In this document: positions 48,715 to 61,400 of the stretch, in pieces
Layout of the letters: each line of letters opens with the position of its first letter
Position numbering within the stretch: position 1 is the stretch's first letter
Assembly: GCF_020921035.1 (NCBI RefSeq)
Contig: NC_063156.1
Span: forward strand, 21,500,283 to 21,564,282
Direction: 5' to 3'
Length of the DNA: 64,000 nucleotides
From: Rhodamnia argentea
Taxonomy: Eukaryota > Streptophyta > Magnoliopsida > Myrtales > Myrtaceae
Program-made: the position numbers and the translations under genes
The notes under the pieces: generated by a model
What the model was told of the DNA's origin: nothing
Databases searched by the model: none
What the model saw: the letters and a program-made list of their open reading frames with translations, nothing else

Positions 48715-48752
<38 letters not shown>
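48715..48752. repeat. (GA)19 microsatellite upstream of the Dof gene
   Basis: An uninterrupted ag/ga run of about 38 bases. GA/CT tracts in plant promoters can be bound by BPC-type GAGA factors. Such a role here is only inferred. Confidence 0.9.
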
Positions 48753-48756
<4 letters not shown>

Positions 48757-49968
48757 TTATGTGTGGGCTGCATGGAAGCACGGACGGGGGCTGTGAATAA
48801 GAAGGCGAGAGAGAGATACGGTCTACACGGCGTCGGTGGCTGGTATGTACGGCCAACATCTTGTGGGCCCTACGCTGTCTCTCTACTACCTCTCCCTCCG
48901 CCCTATGGTGGGTCCACATCTTTACCTAAGACCCAAACAGGAACCAATGCAAAGCCCTTCTCCGATGTACACTTCTTTAGTCGAAGACTTCTTGCTTGAA
49001 CTCATTTCATCTCCAGGTTCTCAACGCCCGAGTCGATTAGGCCGCAGTTTTTACTCCGTCTTTTCATTGGAAAAATGTTTTCTTTCTAGTTTTCTGGTAA
49101 TGCGCTACAGACATAGACATTAGTCGTATTTATATTTGGATTAACTCGCATCTTGACAATTTTTTATAACTTGTGACTCACAAATTAGAAGTATGATTCA
49201 AGAATATATATAATCATCTTTTCTCGCATCAGGCGCTTAAACTCATCATGGTTGTTGGTATATCTCATAAGCGAGCTCATTATATCTTGATTGAATTACT
49301 TTTAAATGAGAAGATTATCATCACTTTAGCGCTCTCAATTCAATGATCTAAACATATCGTATAGAGAGAGAGCGCGAGAGAGGAGCGTAGAGCAAACCGA
49401 CAGGTGATAGCGCTGGTGGTGGTAGTGGTGGTGGTGGTGGTGGTGGAGGTGGATGAGCGAGGGTTTGAATTGGTGAGGGATAGCCTAAACTTAAGGTGCA
49501 AATGCGTTTTAGAAATGAAGACACGGAAGTGGCCTGAGAATAAACGTGAGGTATGTTTCATGAATTTTCTTGAACATGCACAAAAAAAAAAAGTCTATAT
49601 ATTAGCCCATGCATAAAAAATGAATTTTTTTTTTTCTTTTCTGTTTTTCGTTTTCAAAGAAAAGAACGACAAAGAGAGAGAAGATAACGTCAGAAATAGC
49701 GGCTTCTTCGTCACGATAGGATGGGGTCGGTTCTGACGTGACCGAAGAAGAATGAAGAGAATATTTATTTTGGGGTTTCCGATAAAGCGGCAGTGACTCC
49801 TGCTCCTCCTGCCCCCTCCCTGCCCCCAGCCAAAACCCAAAACATCACTCCACTTGCGGGGCCTCCCCCGCGTGGGCGCCACTCGCTCGCCTCCCACAAG
49901 CAAGGCATATATTCCCCACCCCCCACGTCACGTGCCTCACGTGCGATCGCTTCTTGCTCACCAGCTCC

Positions 49969-50001
<33 letters not shown>

Positions 50002-50330
50002 GCAAAACCCCCCAATCCCGCCAGTCATAGTCAAATCCACGCCTCCTTCGCGTCCAACCTCGAAGATTTGCAAGACGTCCGATGAAGCTCGAAACTTTTA
50101 TTCTTTGATTTGCTCGATAGGCTAGTAATTAACTCCAATGGCGCGAACGTATTAGATTGGACAGAATTTCTCAAAAGAAAATCCTCATCCGTAGATACAA
50201 ATTCCCCGTATTTTGCAATTGATCCTATGTAAACTTGATAGTCCTAGACCCTTTCTCGTCCATGATCAACTTTATACGACTTGTGAAATTATCAGATTAC
50301 TTGACTGTGAATCATCACTATTTTTTCACT
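48753..50330. other. Intergenic with microsatellites
   Basis: A long region without recognisable genes. It contains a (TGG)n tract at 49414-49452, a (CT)n tract near 49972-50000 and a G+C-rich patch at 49790-49970. The open frames across these tracts are low-complexity. The G+C-rich patch could be a distal promoter element of the Dof gene or a relic of another promoter, which cannot be decided. Confidence 0.4.
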
Positions 50331-51033
50331 ATTGTGGATAGACGTCGGGTTGAATGGAAATGTCGAAGTTAAAAACAGAGCAATGTATTGCTCGGTACAA
50401 CTTAAAATTTTTTTATCGGATTTCAACAAAGACATTCGAATTCCCATTAAAATGAAATCAATTCGAATGCGAGGTGCAACGTCATGGATGTATTTTTGGC
50501 TTCTAGGTTCAAAGTTTTCAATGGACTTCCCTCGTCTTCCAATAAGTTCGAAAATCCACCTTGCAAACGAGCAGGCGGGTTTGAATCCATTTGAAAGCGA
50601 ATTCGATCATGACAAATGGACTTTATGTGGAGCTGCTTTAGGATTAAGATAAACCTGCGAAGATTCTTGATGGCTTGAACAACACACTACAGACAAAACC
50701 ACGACAGGATGAGGATCCAAAGCCGGTCGTAACTTGTCAGGTGAATAAAGCGATGACCCGCCCCAGGTCGTCCACCAACCTTGGATGCATGACTCTCGAT
50801 CAAGGTTTATTAACCTTGGCACGAGCACGAGATGGTCCGTTCCTCATCACCGGCCACGGTAACTTCACGCTCTCATCCATACAGAGACTTTGTAACCGTA
50901 ATGCATCAACCCCCGCGGATCGGCCGGAGGCGTCATCGAATTGTATCAACTTGCCCTCATTTTGTGCATGGGTGCGTGTTATAGTGGGATAAGTCTTACC
51001 GCATTGATACCAATTCAATTATAAATCTTTTAG
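50331..51033. other. Intergenic, two open frames without recognised homology
   Basis: An open frame of 106 codons at 50332-50652 (plus) and one of 72 codons at 50800-51018 (minus) occupy a segment with better than average G+C content. I recognise neither. Without codon evidence or a splice pattern I do not call genes. Confidence 0.3.
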
Positions 51034-51720
51034 TATTGGTACCGATTCGGTGCATCCAGCTAATTTAGGCAAAAAATTGTTAACATGGACATCGGTCTTC
51101 CTACGTGTCATTACCGACGATGACGCAGAATTTTTTATAAATTTTTTAACAATTTTTCATTTTTTACCTTTTTCCCCTTTTCTTTTTATCGGTGGCCGGT
51201 GAGGCCATCCTTTTCGCATTGGTACCATTTCAGTACATCTTGCTAATTTAGACAGGAAATTGCTGATGTAAACGCCGACCATCCTACTTGGCATTGTTGT
51301 TGATGGTGTGAATTTTTTTATATTCTTCAATCAAATTTTTTATATTTTATTTTCTTCTTTTTTTCTTACTTTTTTTTCTTCTCTTTTCCTTTTGCCTGTG
51401 GCCGGTGAGGCCACCCCGGTCTAGGCGAGATCGGACTTGCCAGATTTGGCGAGAACGACCTTGCCGGCCATCGCCGAAAAGAAAAAGGGCAGAAAAAAAA
51501 TAAGAAAAAAAATAAAAAAGTCCAAAACAAATTAAAAATTCAACAAAAATAAATTCATGTCAGCGCTAGTAGTGCCAATAGGGTCGACGTCCACATCAAC
51601 CATTTCCAACCTCATTCAGCCGATGTACTAAATTCGTACAAATGCAAAAAAAAATTAGGATTAAATTGATTCAATTAAAAAGTTTAAGACTGAATTAATA
51701 TCAAAGCATCGGGTTTAAGA
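51034..51720. repeat. Fold-back repeat with tandem left arm and gccggtgaggcca core
   Basis: Two units starting attggtaccgattcggtgca (51034) and attggtaccatttcagtaca (51218) lie 184 bases apart. The reverse complement of about 51545-51640 (gtacatcggctgaatgaggt, ggttgatgtggacgtcgacc) matches the same text, giving an inverted arm. The core repeats gtggccggtgaggcca at 51192 and 51398, and holds ccttgcc-type G+C-rich sequence as in family A cores. Confidence 0.55.
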
Positions 51721-52478
51721 TTTTTTATTATTATTTTATACTTTTCCTGTGTTATAGCTATGAACTAGGTCATTGGGGCTCGTACGGTGAAGAATCCTAT
51801 GTTAGGTGAATGCTCGAGAACAAGTGGGGTTCCGACTTTCAAGCACACATCTGTCTACCAACCTGTGAAGTATCAAAATCAAAGATAAAAATCGAAATAG
51901 ACCCAAAAAAGATCAAAAGGAGGTGTGCGTATGATGGCGAATGCATGTGTTTGCATGCGCTTTTGAGGAGATTCTTTGGACTCACAGTGCCCCCTTAGCC
52001 AAATGCCTTTGTCTTTTTTTGCCGCTTCCTCTAAAGAAAAGACAAGTGCCCTTAGCCCCCTTAGCCATATGACTTGGGGGCTTTAAAGCAATTCTTCTTC
52101 TTCTTCTTCTTCTTCTTCTTTCTCTTCCTCTTCGTCTCGATCGCCATTAACGCAGAAACGGGAAATCTTGAAGCTTAAGCTAAAGGGTGAAGCAAAAAAA
52201 TCCCCTAAATTTTCCAATTTGCCGCACCCACTTTTTGCTTTTTGTTTCTGTTTTGTTTGATGGGGGGAAAAGAAAGGTCCGGAAAGGGCTGTCCACGCCA
52301 ACATCATGCGAAAGTATTTTTGGGGCTTCTTTCCTTTTGGAAGATTAAATCTGGATTGATTTGTGGTCTCCCTCTTCTTTTTCCCCCGCTTTTTTGTTTT
52401 TTAATTCCACGAGATCTTTAACCGTTTCCTTGGAGATGGTATATGAATTTGTTTATAGGATTCTGAAGTTTTGCTTTG
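51721..52478. other. Intergenic with (TTC)n tract
   Basis: No gene recognised. A (TTC)n microsatellite spans 52092-52120. The open frame that crosses it on the minus strand (poly-Glu) is an artefact of the repeat. Confidence 0.4.
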
Positions 52479-53106
52479 AGAAAAATTACCAAAAAAGTCC
52501 TAAACATATTGCAATTGTGTCAATCTAGTTCTAAATCCTTTTTTTTTTCAATTGACTACTAAATTCTTTACATTTGTGCCAATTCAGTCCATTCGGCTTA
52601 CTTTGGTCGGCCGGCAACCCACTGGAAGAAGAACGAAAATAAAAAAAAGAAAAAATTAAAAGAAAAGTAGAAAATAAATAAAAAATTTTAACAAAATTTT
52701 AATATTATTAAAAATTGCCACTTCAACACATTTAGGACTCAATTGGAACATATAGGAACAAATAACCAAATTGATTTCATGGATTTACCTAATTCAAGTT
52801 ATGGACCAATAAAGGTTTTTTTTTTTTTTATATCTTCGAAACCCCATTAGATCCCATATGATTAGGTACCAAATGAGTAGGCTCGACAAAACCCTTGTAT
52901 AACTTCTTCGATTTCTCGAAAAAGAGAAATATGAAAGACAATTGTTCGAATGTATATACAAATAATTTTTTTTTTACACTTCTTACTATTAGATAGTGCC
53001 TGAGAGCTGTTTCCCGGATCCGAAGGAGAATACTTGGGTTCTCCCAATAATATGACAAATTGGCACAATTATAATATATTTATGACTTTTTGATAATTTT
53101 TTCTTT
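52479..53106. mobile_element. Fold-back element related to the one at 54314-54753
   Basis: The left end has aaaaattaccaaaaaagtcc followed by taaacatattgcaattgtgt. The right end read backwards has aaaattatcaaaaagtcata followed by aatatattataattgtgcca. The interior (about 52770-53030) is unrelated to the arms and may be a further insertion. Target duplication is unclear. Confidence 0.55.
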
Positions 53107-54313
53107 TACTTTGTCGTAAACATGCAATTATACTTCTTAGTGTCAATTTGGGTGAACTAACATATACCACAAGGCCCATTAAGTGGGGTTTACAAATTCA
53201 AAATATGGGATCGGGTTGCAAATTAGTAATACCTATAATTAGATTCTGAACGAACGCTTTCCCTCGCGATAATGGTAGTTGGAGTGTGGTGTTGTTTTTG
53301 TATGATCTAGAAAATAATAAGTACACATGTACGTCTTTAAGTAGATTATTCGAAGGCACGTGTAAGTAGGGATTAAATTGAGAAGTCAAGGGACTACTAA
53401 TAATAATTCTATCATTTGAGTATGTCGTAAGAGCTATTCAAACAGTTTTGAATCTCTAAAATCAAACCATAACTATTGTCCGAAAAGACAAGCCCGACAC
53501 CACGACCTCACATGGAATAAGCGTGTTCGAAGTCGGAGGGTTACACTTATCGGATATCATCCACTAACAAACTAAAGAGCAGTCAATATTTGAATCAAAC
53601 TTCCCTCCGCTTGCCTGTTTGCTCCCTCCGCTTGCCTGTTTGCTACTCTACTTCTATCTTCTCTTTTGATGTATCTTGCGACCGGTTTACCGTTGAACTC
53701 TCCTTGTCACACTATGTGCCATATTGAATTCATGGTTTTTGTGTCCGGTTTCCTTTGTATCTAGCATTTTGGAAGTTCAATACATACTTACCTTACAAAA
53801 AATATATATATATATATATATATTTGAATCAAACCCAAAACACTCGAAAGTAATAAATCTCGTATCATTTGAGCGCCAATGTAGTTAAATTAATGTGTAA
53901 GAGAGCTTTTGAGGACACTTGTCAACGATTATGGAAACTTGAGCGTTTCTTGGACGTAAAGAAGCTTTCAATACATCCAATGTAGACGTCTTTCATGTTG
54001 CAATATTTGTTTTGAATTTTCCAGGTATGATGATAAAATATTTTTTAAGACACTTTAGCTGTATGCTTTATCATTCTCATGCTCAATTAAGTTGTTGACA
54101 GTCATCGTCTTCAACTTCCATGGTGGTGAGGTTTTGAGCTAAATTTCTTCATTCTTTTCCTTTTCCTTTTTCATTGTCTGATATGGTTTTCTATATTTTT
54201 TTTCTTACTTTCCTTCCGTTTTGATGAGCTTTTCTATTATGATATTGTCTAGATCTAGAAATTTCTCTCTTACATTTTGGGAAGGTTTCTATCACGGTTT
54301 AGTCTAGATTTGG
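53107..54313. other. Intergenic sequence
   Basis: No gene recognised. A 22-base direct duplication (cctccgcttgcctgtttgct) lies at about 53605-53645, and an (AT)n tract at 53807-53823. The rest is AT-rich without structure that I can name. Confidence 0.4.
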
Positions 54314-54753
54314 GGGGATAATTACTAAAAAAGTCATAAACCTATTGCACTTGTGCCAATTCAATCATAAACCTTTTAATTGTGTCAATTTAGTTCTAAA
54401 CATTTTGATGATTTGCCAATTTAGTCATAAATCTTTTAATTGTGTCAATTTAATCATAAATCTTTTGAAATTTTGTCAAGTTAGTCCTATATTTTTGAAG
54501 TTTTTCCCTTTTTGTGCTAAAACTATTATTTGAGTAATTGGCCGAAAGGACTAAATTGACAATTCGTTAAAAGGTTTAGGTCGACTAATTTGGCAAATCA
54601 TTAAAATGTTTAGGATTAAATTGGCATAAATGAAAGGTTTAGACTGAATTGGTAAGTTGTTAAAAGGTTTAGAACTGAATTGACGCAAATAAAAGGTTTA
54701 TGACTAAATTGTCACAAGTGCAATAGGTTTAGGATTTTTTCGACAATTTTCCC
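54314..54753. mobile_element. Mutator-type fold-back element, 440 bp
   Basis: The arms consist of 30-40-base units of the type cataaaccttttaattgtgt, in one sense on the left and the reverse on the right. The ends are ggggataattactaaaaaag and, read backwards, gggaaaattgtcgaaaaaat. The flanking nonamers tagatttgg (54305-54313) and tgcatttgg (54754-54762) match at seven of nine positions, consistent with an old Mutator-type 9-bp duplication. No coding capacity. Confidence 0.6.
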
Positions 54754-56200
54754 TGCATTTGGGGATTCTTTGGGTGTATGATTTCGGAGATTTGTTGGTG
54801 TACAAATCCAGGTTCAAGGAGATCGGAGGAGTTTCGTGAATGATTCACTATTACGGATGTTAAATCTGTGCTTGTTCAACGTTACTGTTTTTAACAACAA
54901 TGATGTTGAGGACGTCGAATCTAAACACACCGCCAAAATGTTACGCAAGAACAATAGTTGACTCATTATTGAAGATGCATTAGATTATCAATAGCCGATT
55001 TTTGTTTGAAGACGATAATCTTGTTATAATAATTTATTCTATTATCTGGAGATTTTTTTTTTGTCTCGAAGTTGTCTGGAATTTATATTGATTTGCGGTT
55101 GAATTGCGTTGTTTCTCTTTTGTATTTCTATAAAAATGGATGAAATTTTATTTTGAAATGAAAAAACAATGGCTGGATCAACTATTGTGGAGTACTCTTT
55201 AATAAAAAGTTACGGGTCAGAATCGAAAATTACGGGAACCAGGCGGGAATATTAAGAATGAACACTAGCTGTTTTTACAATCGGGCAACGGGTTTGCCGT
55301 CAATCCGCGTTTTGAATTGGAGAGTACCGGCGTCAATCCGACGGTTAAGATTCGGGTGGTCCTCGTGTCATCTCTGACGGTGATTGTCGGGTCAAGCGGG
55401 TCTCGCCTCGAAATCGACGCGGGTCAAGCTAGTAGCCTTCTCCGTGTTGGGCGGGGGGGCCCACGCTGATTCTATCAACATTGCTTTTGTTTGGGGGGCA
55501 CGTGGATGGTAATGATGCGATCAGACGAGCAGCCCCCCCTCCTCCTAAAGTAGGGAATAAATGCCCACCGTCTCACGATCCGACGGCGACTTTCTCGGGC
55601 TGATCACAACCTCAGATCGGAACAGTGCTAAAGTGACTTGAGGTCCTGCGGGGCTACATTCTCTTTTTCCATATGTGCATTTTTTAATCAGGACTATTTT
55701 TTATTTTTTTTGTCTGATGACTATATTTTCATTCATTGTACCTTTTTCGTGGTTTTTTCTTATTCTTTTTCGTTATTTTTCTCTTCCTATTTTTTTTTAT
55801 TTATGACGTGCGCACATAAAACATTCCCAATTAAGAAACCCCGAGAGTTTGGTTGATTTGACTTGGATGCGATCAATTGAGCGAATTCCGATTGAAATGG
55901 GCTCGAGAATGGAGCCCAATTTACTATTCAGACCCGTCAAAATTGGGCCGAGCATGAGACTAATCAGGCCGACTTGAGCTTGATGTCGTGCAGACATCCC
56001 GGGCCGGACTCAATAGAGCCCGTTTTCTATATTTTTGCTTGGATTAGATGTCGCGCGGTACATTTTGAAACTCACCTCTTCGATCCTAATTAACCGGAGC
56101 GGCGAGGTGCCCAGGTGGGTATTAGTTGGTCTATTGGAATTTGAATGCTCGGTAATTAGGTTGAGTCGGGGCAATTAATTTCTTCGTAAGATTGATTGCA
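54754..56200. other. Intergenic, G+C-richer patch without recognised gene
   Basis: The part at 55280-55640 has higher G+C content and looks promoter-like, but no exon of a known family follows. From 55640 to 55800 it is T-rich. No other feature is supported. Confidence 0.35.
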
Positions 56201-57780
56201 CCCAATGTAAGGAGTATTAGCCTCTTCCTAAAATCTTTTATAGCGGGTGATACTATATTACTATCCGGGTCCAAGGGACTCGCTAGGGATCATCATTTTA
56301 TGTAATGCTCCTAAAAATTAGGTCATGCGAGATTTGAACTTAAAACTTTATGGCTGCATTTGTCTAGTTGTACCGATTTCTAATCAGGATAGAATTAAAT
56401 GTAATATGATAAGAAGTTCAAGGGTTTTGTTATGTCCTATTTATTGTTTGGTGAGATACAAATATAAAGTCAAATAAGTAAAGGCAAGGTGCGATCGGGA
56501 TCAACTCTATCCTGCGAAAACATCGTAATACTTTAGAACTTATTTAATGATGAGTTCTGATAAGTGAGCTATTATTGAGTAGTGGTTTGTGCCGGTTGAA
56601 TTCGGGCACAACATTGACAGAGTAAATCTTGTAAAATTGGAGTTCTTGATTTGGAGTTGAATCATTTGACAAGACCCGCCGACCTTGCTCAATGTCTTTT
56701 CGAGTAGCAAACAAGTGCTGGACAATCTAGGTGTTTTTTTTTTTGGTCGAAACCGAACAATCTAGTTATTTGACATCTTTTCGCAAGTCAAAGATACACT
56801 CATGCGCAGTCGTTTAAGAGAGCAACCTTGAAAGTTGATGATTAACTTTGAGTTTTTCATAACATTTTGAGACCTCCGTCGAATGTTGAAAATGTTTAAG
56901 CGGTTAAAGAATGAGAGATGTGATCTTATATCACACCAAATAATCGATTAACGAATAAGGTCGTGGAAATACCCGCCTTTATGATCGAAGAGCCGCCCTA
57001 GTGTCACCGAAGAGGCAGCCACACTTAATGGTCACCACTGCTAGAGATGCGGCTTGGCATAGAGGAGAGGTGGCCCAACATGGTGGAGAGGCAGTAATTG
57101 TGAGAAAATTTTGGTTCTCCTCATGCTTGCTTTCTTGAGAAATCCTATCCTAATTTATCCCACTCATTCCTTGTGATTTTTTTTTTACCATAGCCGTATC
57201 TCTCTATATTCCCTTTATTCTATTCCGAACAGCTACCAAACATCTATCTTAGTATATATTCTGACAACCAAACGCAATCTATAAGGTAACACATGAGATC
57301 ACAATTGCTTGGCCAACTCAACTAACCACAGGGATTTGATGGTAGATTGGATTAAAACGTGTCCCATTGCTAGTCTTAGGGCACTGCTCGTACTGTGTTA
57401 AGTTCCATGTATGGTCTTGTGAGTACTTCTCTACTACTCTCTTCTCGACAGTCCTAGAATCTGTTATAGCGGGCAATTCTATTTGGCCTCCGAAGTAATC
57501 ATCAAGTCTTGGTTTAAGGGACTCGCTAGGGATCAACATTTTATGTAATATCCCTAAAAATTAGGTCACGCGAGAATGAGACTTAAAACCGTAGAAGGCG
57601 AGGTGTAGGATCGCGATTGCCTTGCTAGCTCAACTGATTGCCCGGATTTGATGGCAGACTGGATTAAGCATGTCCCATTGTAAGTAGTGCTGTGTTAAAT
57701 TTGACATATGGTGCTGTCAGTGCTTCTCTACTATACTCTTTGGTGGAATTTCGTACTAGGGCCATGTTGTTTTGACACTG
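56201..57780. repeat. Tandem ~300-bp repeat interrupted by a MITE
   Basis: The text gggactcgctagggatcatc...aaaattaggtcatgcgagat at 56265-56335 recurs as gggactcgctagggatcaac...aaaattaggtcacgcgagaa at 57520-57575. The block after it (57286-57455: ...tgatggtagattggattaaa...) recurs at 57595-57780. So about two repeat units exist, and the first is split by 56346-57285. Confidence 0.6.
56346..57285. mobile_element. MITE-like element, copy 2 of the family at 1140-1735
   Basis: The left end (ggctgcatttgtctagttgt) and the right end read backwards (tatagattgcgtttggttgt) resemble each other and the start of copy 1. The interior matches copy 1 in several blocks. It interrupts a tandem repeat whose halves join when it is removed. 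A candidate imperfect target duplication (ctttatgg / ctataagg) is weak. Confidence 0.55.
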
Positions 57781-58219
57781 AAAATCAAGGTTTTCAATAA
57801 ATTTTGTCGCGTATATAATATTATTATAATATAATTTAGTTACTCTAATAGAGCACTATATAATCGTCTGATCACCTAATTATCGAGTCTTAAGCATTAT
57901 CAAAACGATAAAACGATAAAACTCACACATTGGTAAGTAGCGATAATCTCTATCCCAATTATTACAAACTTGCTCGCATTGCAAATCCGGTATTGCACGG
58001 TTTTGGAACAAGGTATTCCCGTCTTTGGTTCGATTTGTCCACGGTTATTGCAATGCAATTCGTAGAGGAGCCTCCTCTCGACGGTCCACATTGCGTTGGA
58101 CATGACGGTCCAGGGCCGTTGGCAGGATCCGAACCGGCGGGTGAGGATGTTTGAGGTCCAAGAATTACCTTTTAATTTTCACATTTTATAAGAAGCCAGT
58201 AATCGGGTCGGGCGAAGAT
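57781..58219. other. Upstream intergenic region of ATM
   Basis: AT-rich to about 57930 and mixed after that. No gene or repeat recognised. Confidence 0.4.
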
Positions 58220-58380
58220 GGCCCATATGTCGTATAGGCCCAAATTGGACTATCGATTCGCAGGATACTTTATTGGATTTCCTTTTCCAAGTTAATTTGC
58301 TATATAAAATGCATTCTTGTCTTACGTCATAATTGACTAAACCCTGCCTCCCTGCCTCCCTGCCTCGCTCCCTAAACCCT
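58220..58380 (+). promoter_or_regulatory. ATM promoter: site II, TATA box and telo-boxes
   Basis: Two site II motifs (ggccca at 58220-58225 and 58237-58242), a TATA box (tatataaaat, 58301-58310) and two telo-boxes (aaaccct at 58339-58345 and 58374-58380) precede the start codon at 58451. The pairing of site II elements, bound by TCP factors, with telo-boxes is known from plant genes expressed in dividing cells. A start of transcription near 58335 would place the telo-boxes in the leader. Confidence 0.6.
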
Positions 58381-58450
58381 CTTCCCGCCAACGCTCTCGC
58401 TCTTCCGACAGCGAGACGAAGTCCACGGAACTCTCCGACGATCCGCCGCC

Positions 58451-61400
58451 ATGGCCGCGACGGTCACGTCGAGGGATGTTCAAGAGATCATCTCGAAGCT
58501 GTCTTCCGATAAGGCCAAGATCCGAGAAGTACAGTCGCCTCTTGTTCCTATTTCTTTTTCTCGGGAAAATGGAGGAATGTTGACACGTTCGGTTAATCGA
58601 TTCGGGACTGTCTACCTCCAGTTTCTTTAACCGAACGAAAGAAGATATAGAGAATCGGTTGCTTGTCTGATATTGCGGAGGCTCGAAGGACGAGTCCTTA
58701 GAGATTCCCCAGAAAATCTTGAAAGTTCCGTGCTTTTCAATTGTAGAAAGTTGTCGGGGAGACCAAGTTAATTTTCAAGAACTATGTTAATTAGTTGCAC
58801 AATCTTTGTACTAAGCGAATAAGTTAGCATCTGTCTCACGTTGTGATTGTTTTGTTCGTTGGCCATTTAGGTTCCTTTTGGTTGATTTTCTTTGATACGT
58901 ATCGTGTTAATAGGAGGGAATCAAGTTGTTGAACATATGGTTGGATGGAGAGAGATCCTTTGGCTTCTGTAAATATCTTGGGCAACACACTGCAAGGCTT
59001 TCATCAAATGAAGTACCTCACTGTAAGCTATTGGACTTTCTGGGTCTTCCTTTTGCCCTCTCTCACATGGCGCCACCTAAATCAAAGAATGAGCAAAACT
59101 GATGAAGCTCCAAATTGTTTGTGCAGCTGAAACATGGCCATTTCTTGTCAAATTGCTCATCCAGTGCGTGTCATTGGAGGTATCATCCAGCAAAAGGAGG
59201 TTGCCTAAGTTAACATATGCAAAATCTCTCAGAATCGTGGTCCAAAGAGCGCATGATACAAAGTTTTCAGGTTTTCTTCCAGTAACCTGTTCAACACGAT
59301 AAACAAGCTTGCTTTTCTTTTCCGAAAATTTCATTCTGATGGTCAGGAAGTGAATGATAAAAAAGCAGGACATTTTGCTGAAAGTTGTGTTGAAACTTCA
59401 TTCTAAGGGCTCGTAGATGCAGGTGCCGTTAGTATTAGGAGAGGGAAAGTTCAGGTGTAATAGTGTGCTTCTTTACAGATTGCTATTTGGAATCACTTCC
59501 TTTGAGAAAATGCTCAATTGTGAAGGTTGATTGTTAGCCCTTAAATTCGTAGTTTTCGTTGGCACGCGTTCCTTGCTCCATGCTTGCATGACAACACTAA
59601 TTTTCTGGATTTTTTTGTGTACTTTTAATTATTATTATTTTTTTCTGGAGAAAGCCAATGACAAGTGCTTCTGTTAGAGCTGCCCCCCTTGATCTTCTTC
59701 TTTTGCGGTCGAGCGGTAGCTTTCATTTTCCAGTCTGCATCAAGTTTCTTTTTCCACTTGCTCAGTTCGTGAATGAACATCTTTCTTTTACCAGGCGATG
59801 ATTTGCCGCTGATATCTGTGGCGAAAGTGCTGCTTAATCACATATGGGATGTCTTAAGCAATGTTCCAAGCTTTCAATCAGAATATGGCTTGATTCTACG
59901 GCATCTTTTGGTTGTCAGAGATTATCAATTTCACATGAAGAAGAAAATATATGGCAGTGAGTCCCCACTTTTATGATTTGTACCTCTTTTTGGTATAGCG
60001 AATGGTTGCTGATTGGTTCATTTTCCACTTTCATATTCATAATGGCTAGACATGGTGCTTCTGTTCATGGAGAAGGTCGAGACAAGCTCGAGTGGTCATA
60101 GTCAATCGAATCTCAAAGAGGAGGTTTTTCGCTGCATTTCGCTGCTGCAGTGTATGCTGGAAAATCCTCCGGGTGACTACCCAGATAATATTAGAGAAGA
60201 AGTTATCGATGGTTTTGTTAGGATATTCTCTTTTGTTAGGTCTGTTACAAAATTTTTTCTTGCCTTGCTTAGTCATAGATTCCTATAACGAACTCTGGGC
60301 CTAAATTTACTTGAACTTTTGTTTTTTATTAGGGAAGAGGGAAAGATAGCACGCAAACTTCTTGAGTGTGTTAACACGTTTTTGCTGAAGGATGGTCCAA
60401 ATTTAGGTTGTCAGGCGTTGAAAATTCACAAGACAGTGCAGCAATTTGTGTTACGTACTTGGTTGGCTTCACGGGGTCGAGGCCTTAAGGTGCGCTGCCC
60501 TGCCATCTTAGAGGCTTCTGCTTCTTTCCTTTTCGAATTTGTTATTCAGTGGAATATTGTCTTGCAGGATGCACTTATTTTGTATGCAAGGTTGCAGCTA
60601 AATTTGGCTAAAGAAGATGATGGGAAGGGTCTGGTTGAACAACTTTTGGATGTTGTTTGTAAGGATCTCGATCAAAGTGCTGCCTCTACCAGAGGCGTCC
60701 CTTGGTAAAAATAAATCTCTCTCTCTCTCTCCCACCTTCCCTGCGCAACCCCCCCTCTCTTAAAATTAGTTTTTCAGGGTAGCGCTTTGAAAAAATTGCT
60801 GTATTAAATGGGATCTACACTCAGGAGTGAAGTGGTCAAGGATGATAAATTCGGTGTTCTCGGTGGGTCTCATTGTGGTTTGGTGGAACTGGCTGCTCTC
60901 GTATTCTATAAGGTACTTCTTGGTCATCTCATTTTTGTATCTCCATGCATCTTGAAGTAATTGCTGTGCCCTGGACCTTGATTTTCTGTGTCATTGTTTG
61001 AGAGTGAGTCTGAATATTTTGAGAACAATTTTCTGGACTGTGTGCAATCGTGATTAGCTTTTGGACAGATGCTGTTTTTATCTTCTGCTTTTAACATGTT
61101 GAGCTGCATCTTATATCTTTAGGGTGATAAAGGCGTTGATGTACATATACGCCACCATAGTTTGAGTGCACATATAGGAAGATGCATTAGTTGATTTATT
61201 GAGATGTGAGCTTGGTCCTGTTTTTGCTTAGAACTTCTCATATGATTATTGCAATGTTAGGCCTGAATGCTTTGTTCACCTGATGATTATTCCAATTTAT
61301 TGCTCTTCTAGTCATGCATCAGCTCAAGCAAAGCACCATCTCCTGGAAAACGGATTAAAAGGGAACATGCAGCCATCCTTTTGAAAGAGGCATTAATGGG

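Noticed and set aside
52083-52307. Minus-strand frame with poly-Glu
   Set aside because: It is translation of the (TTC)n microsatellite.
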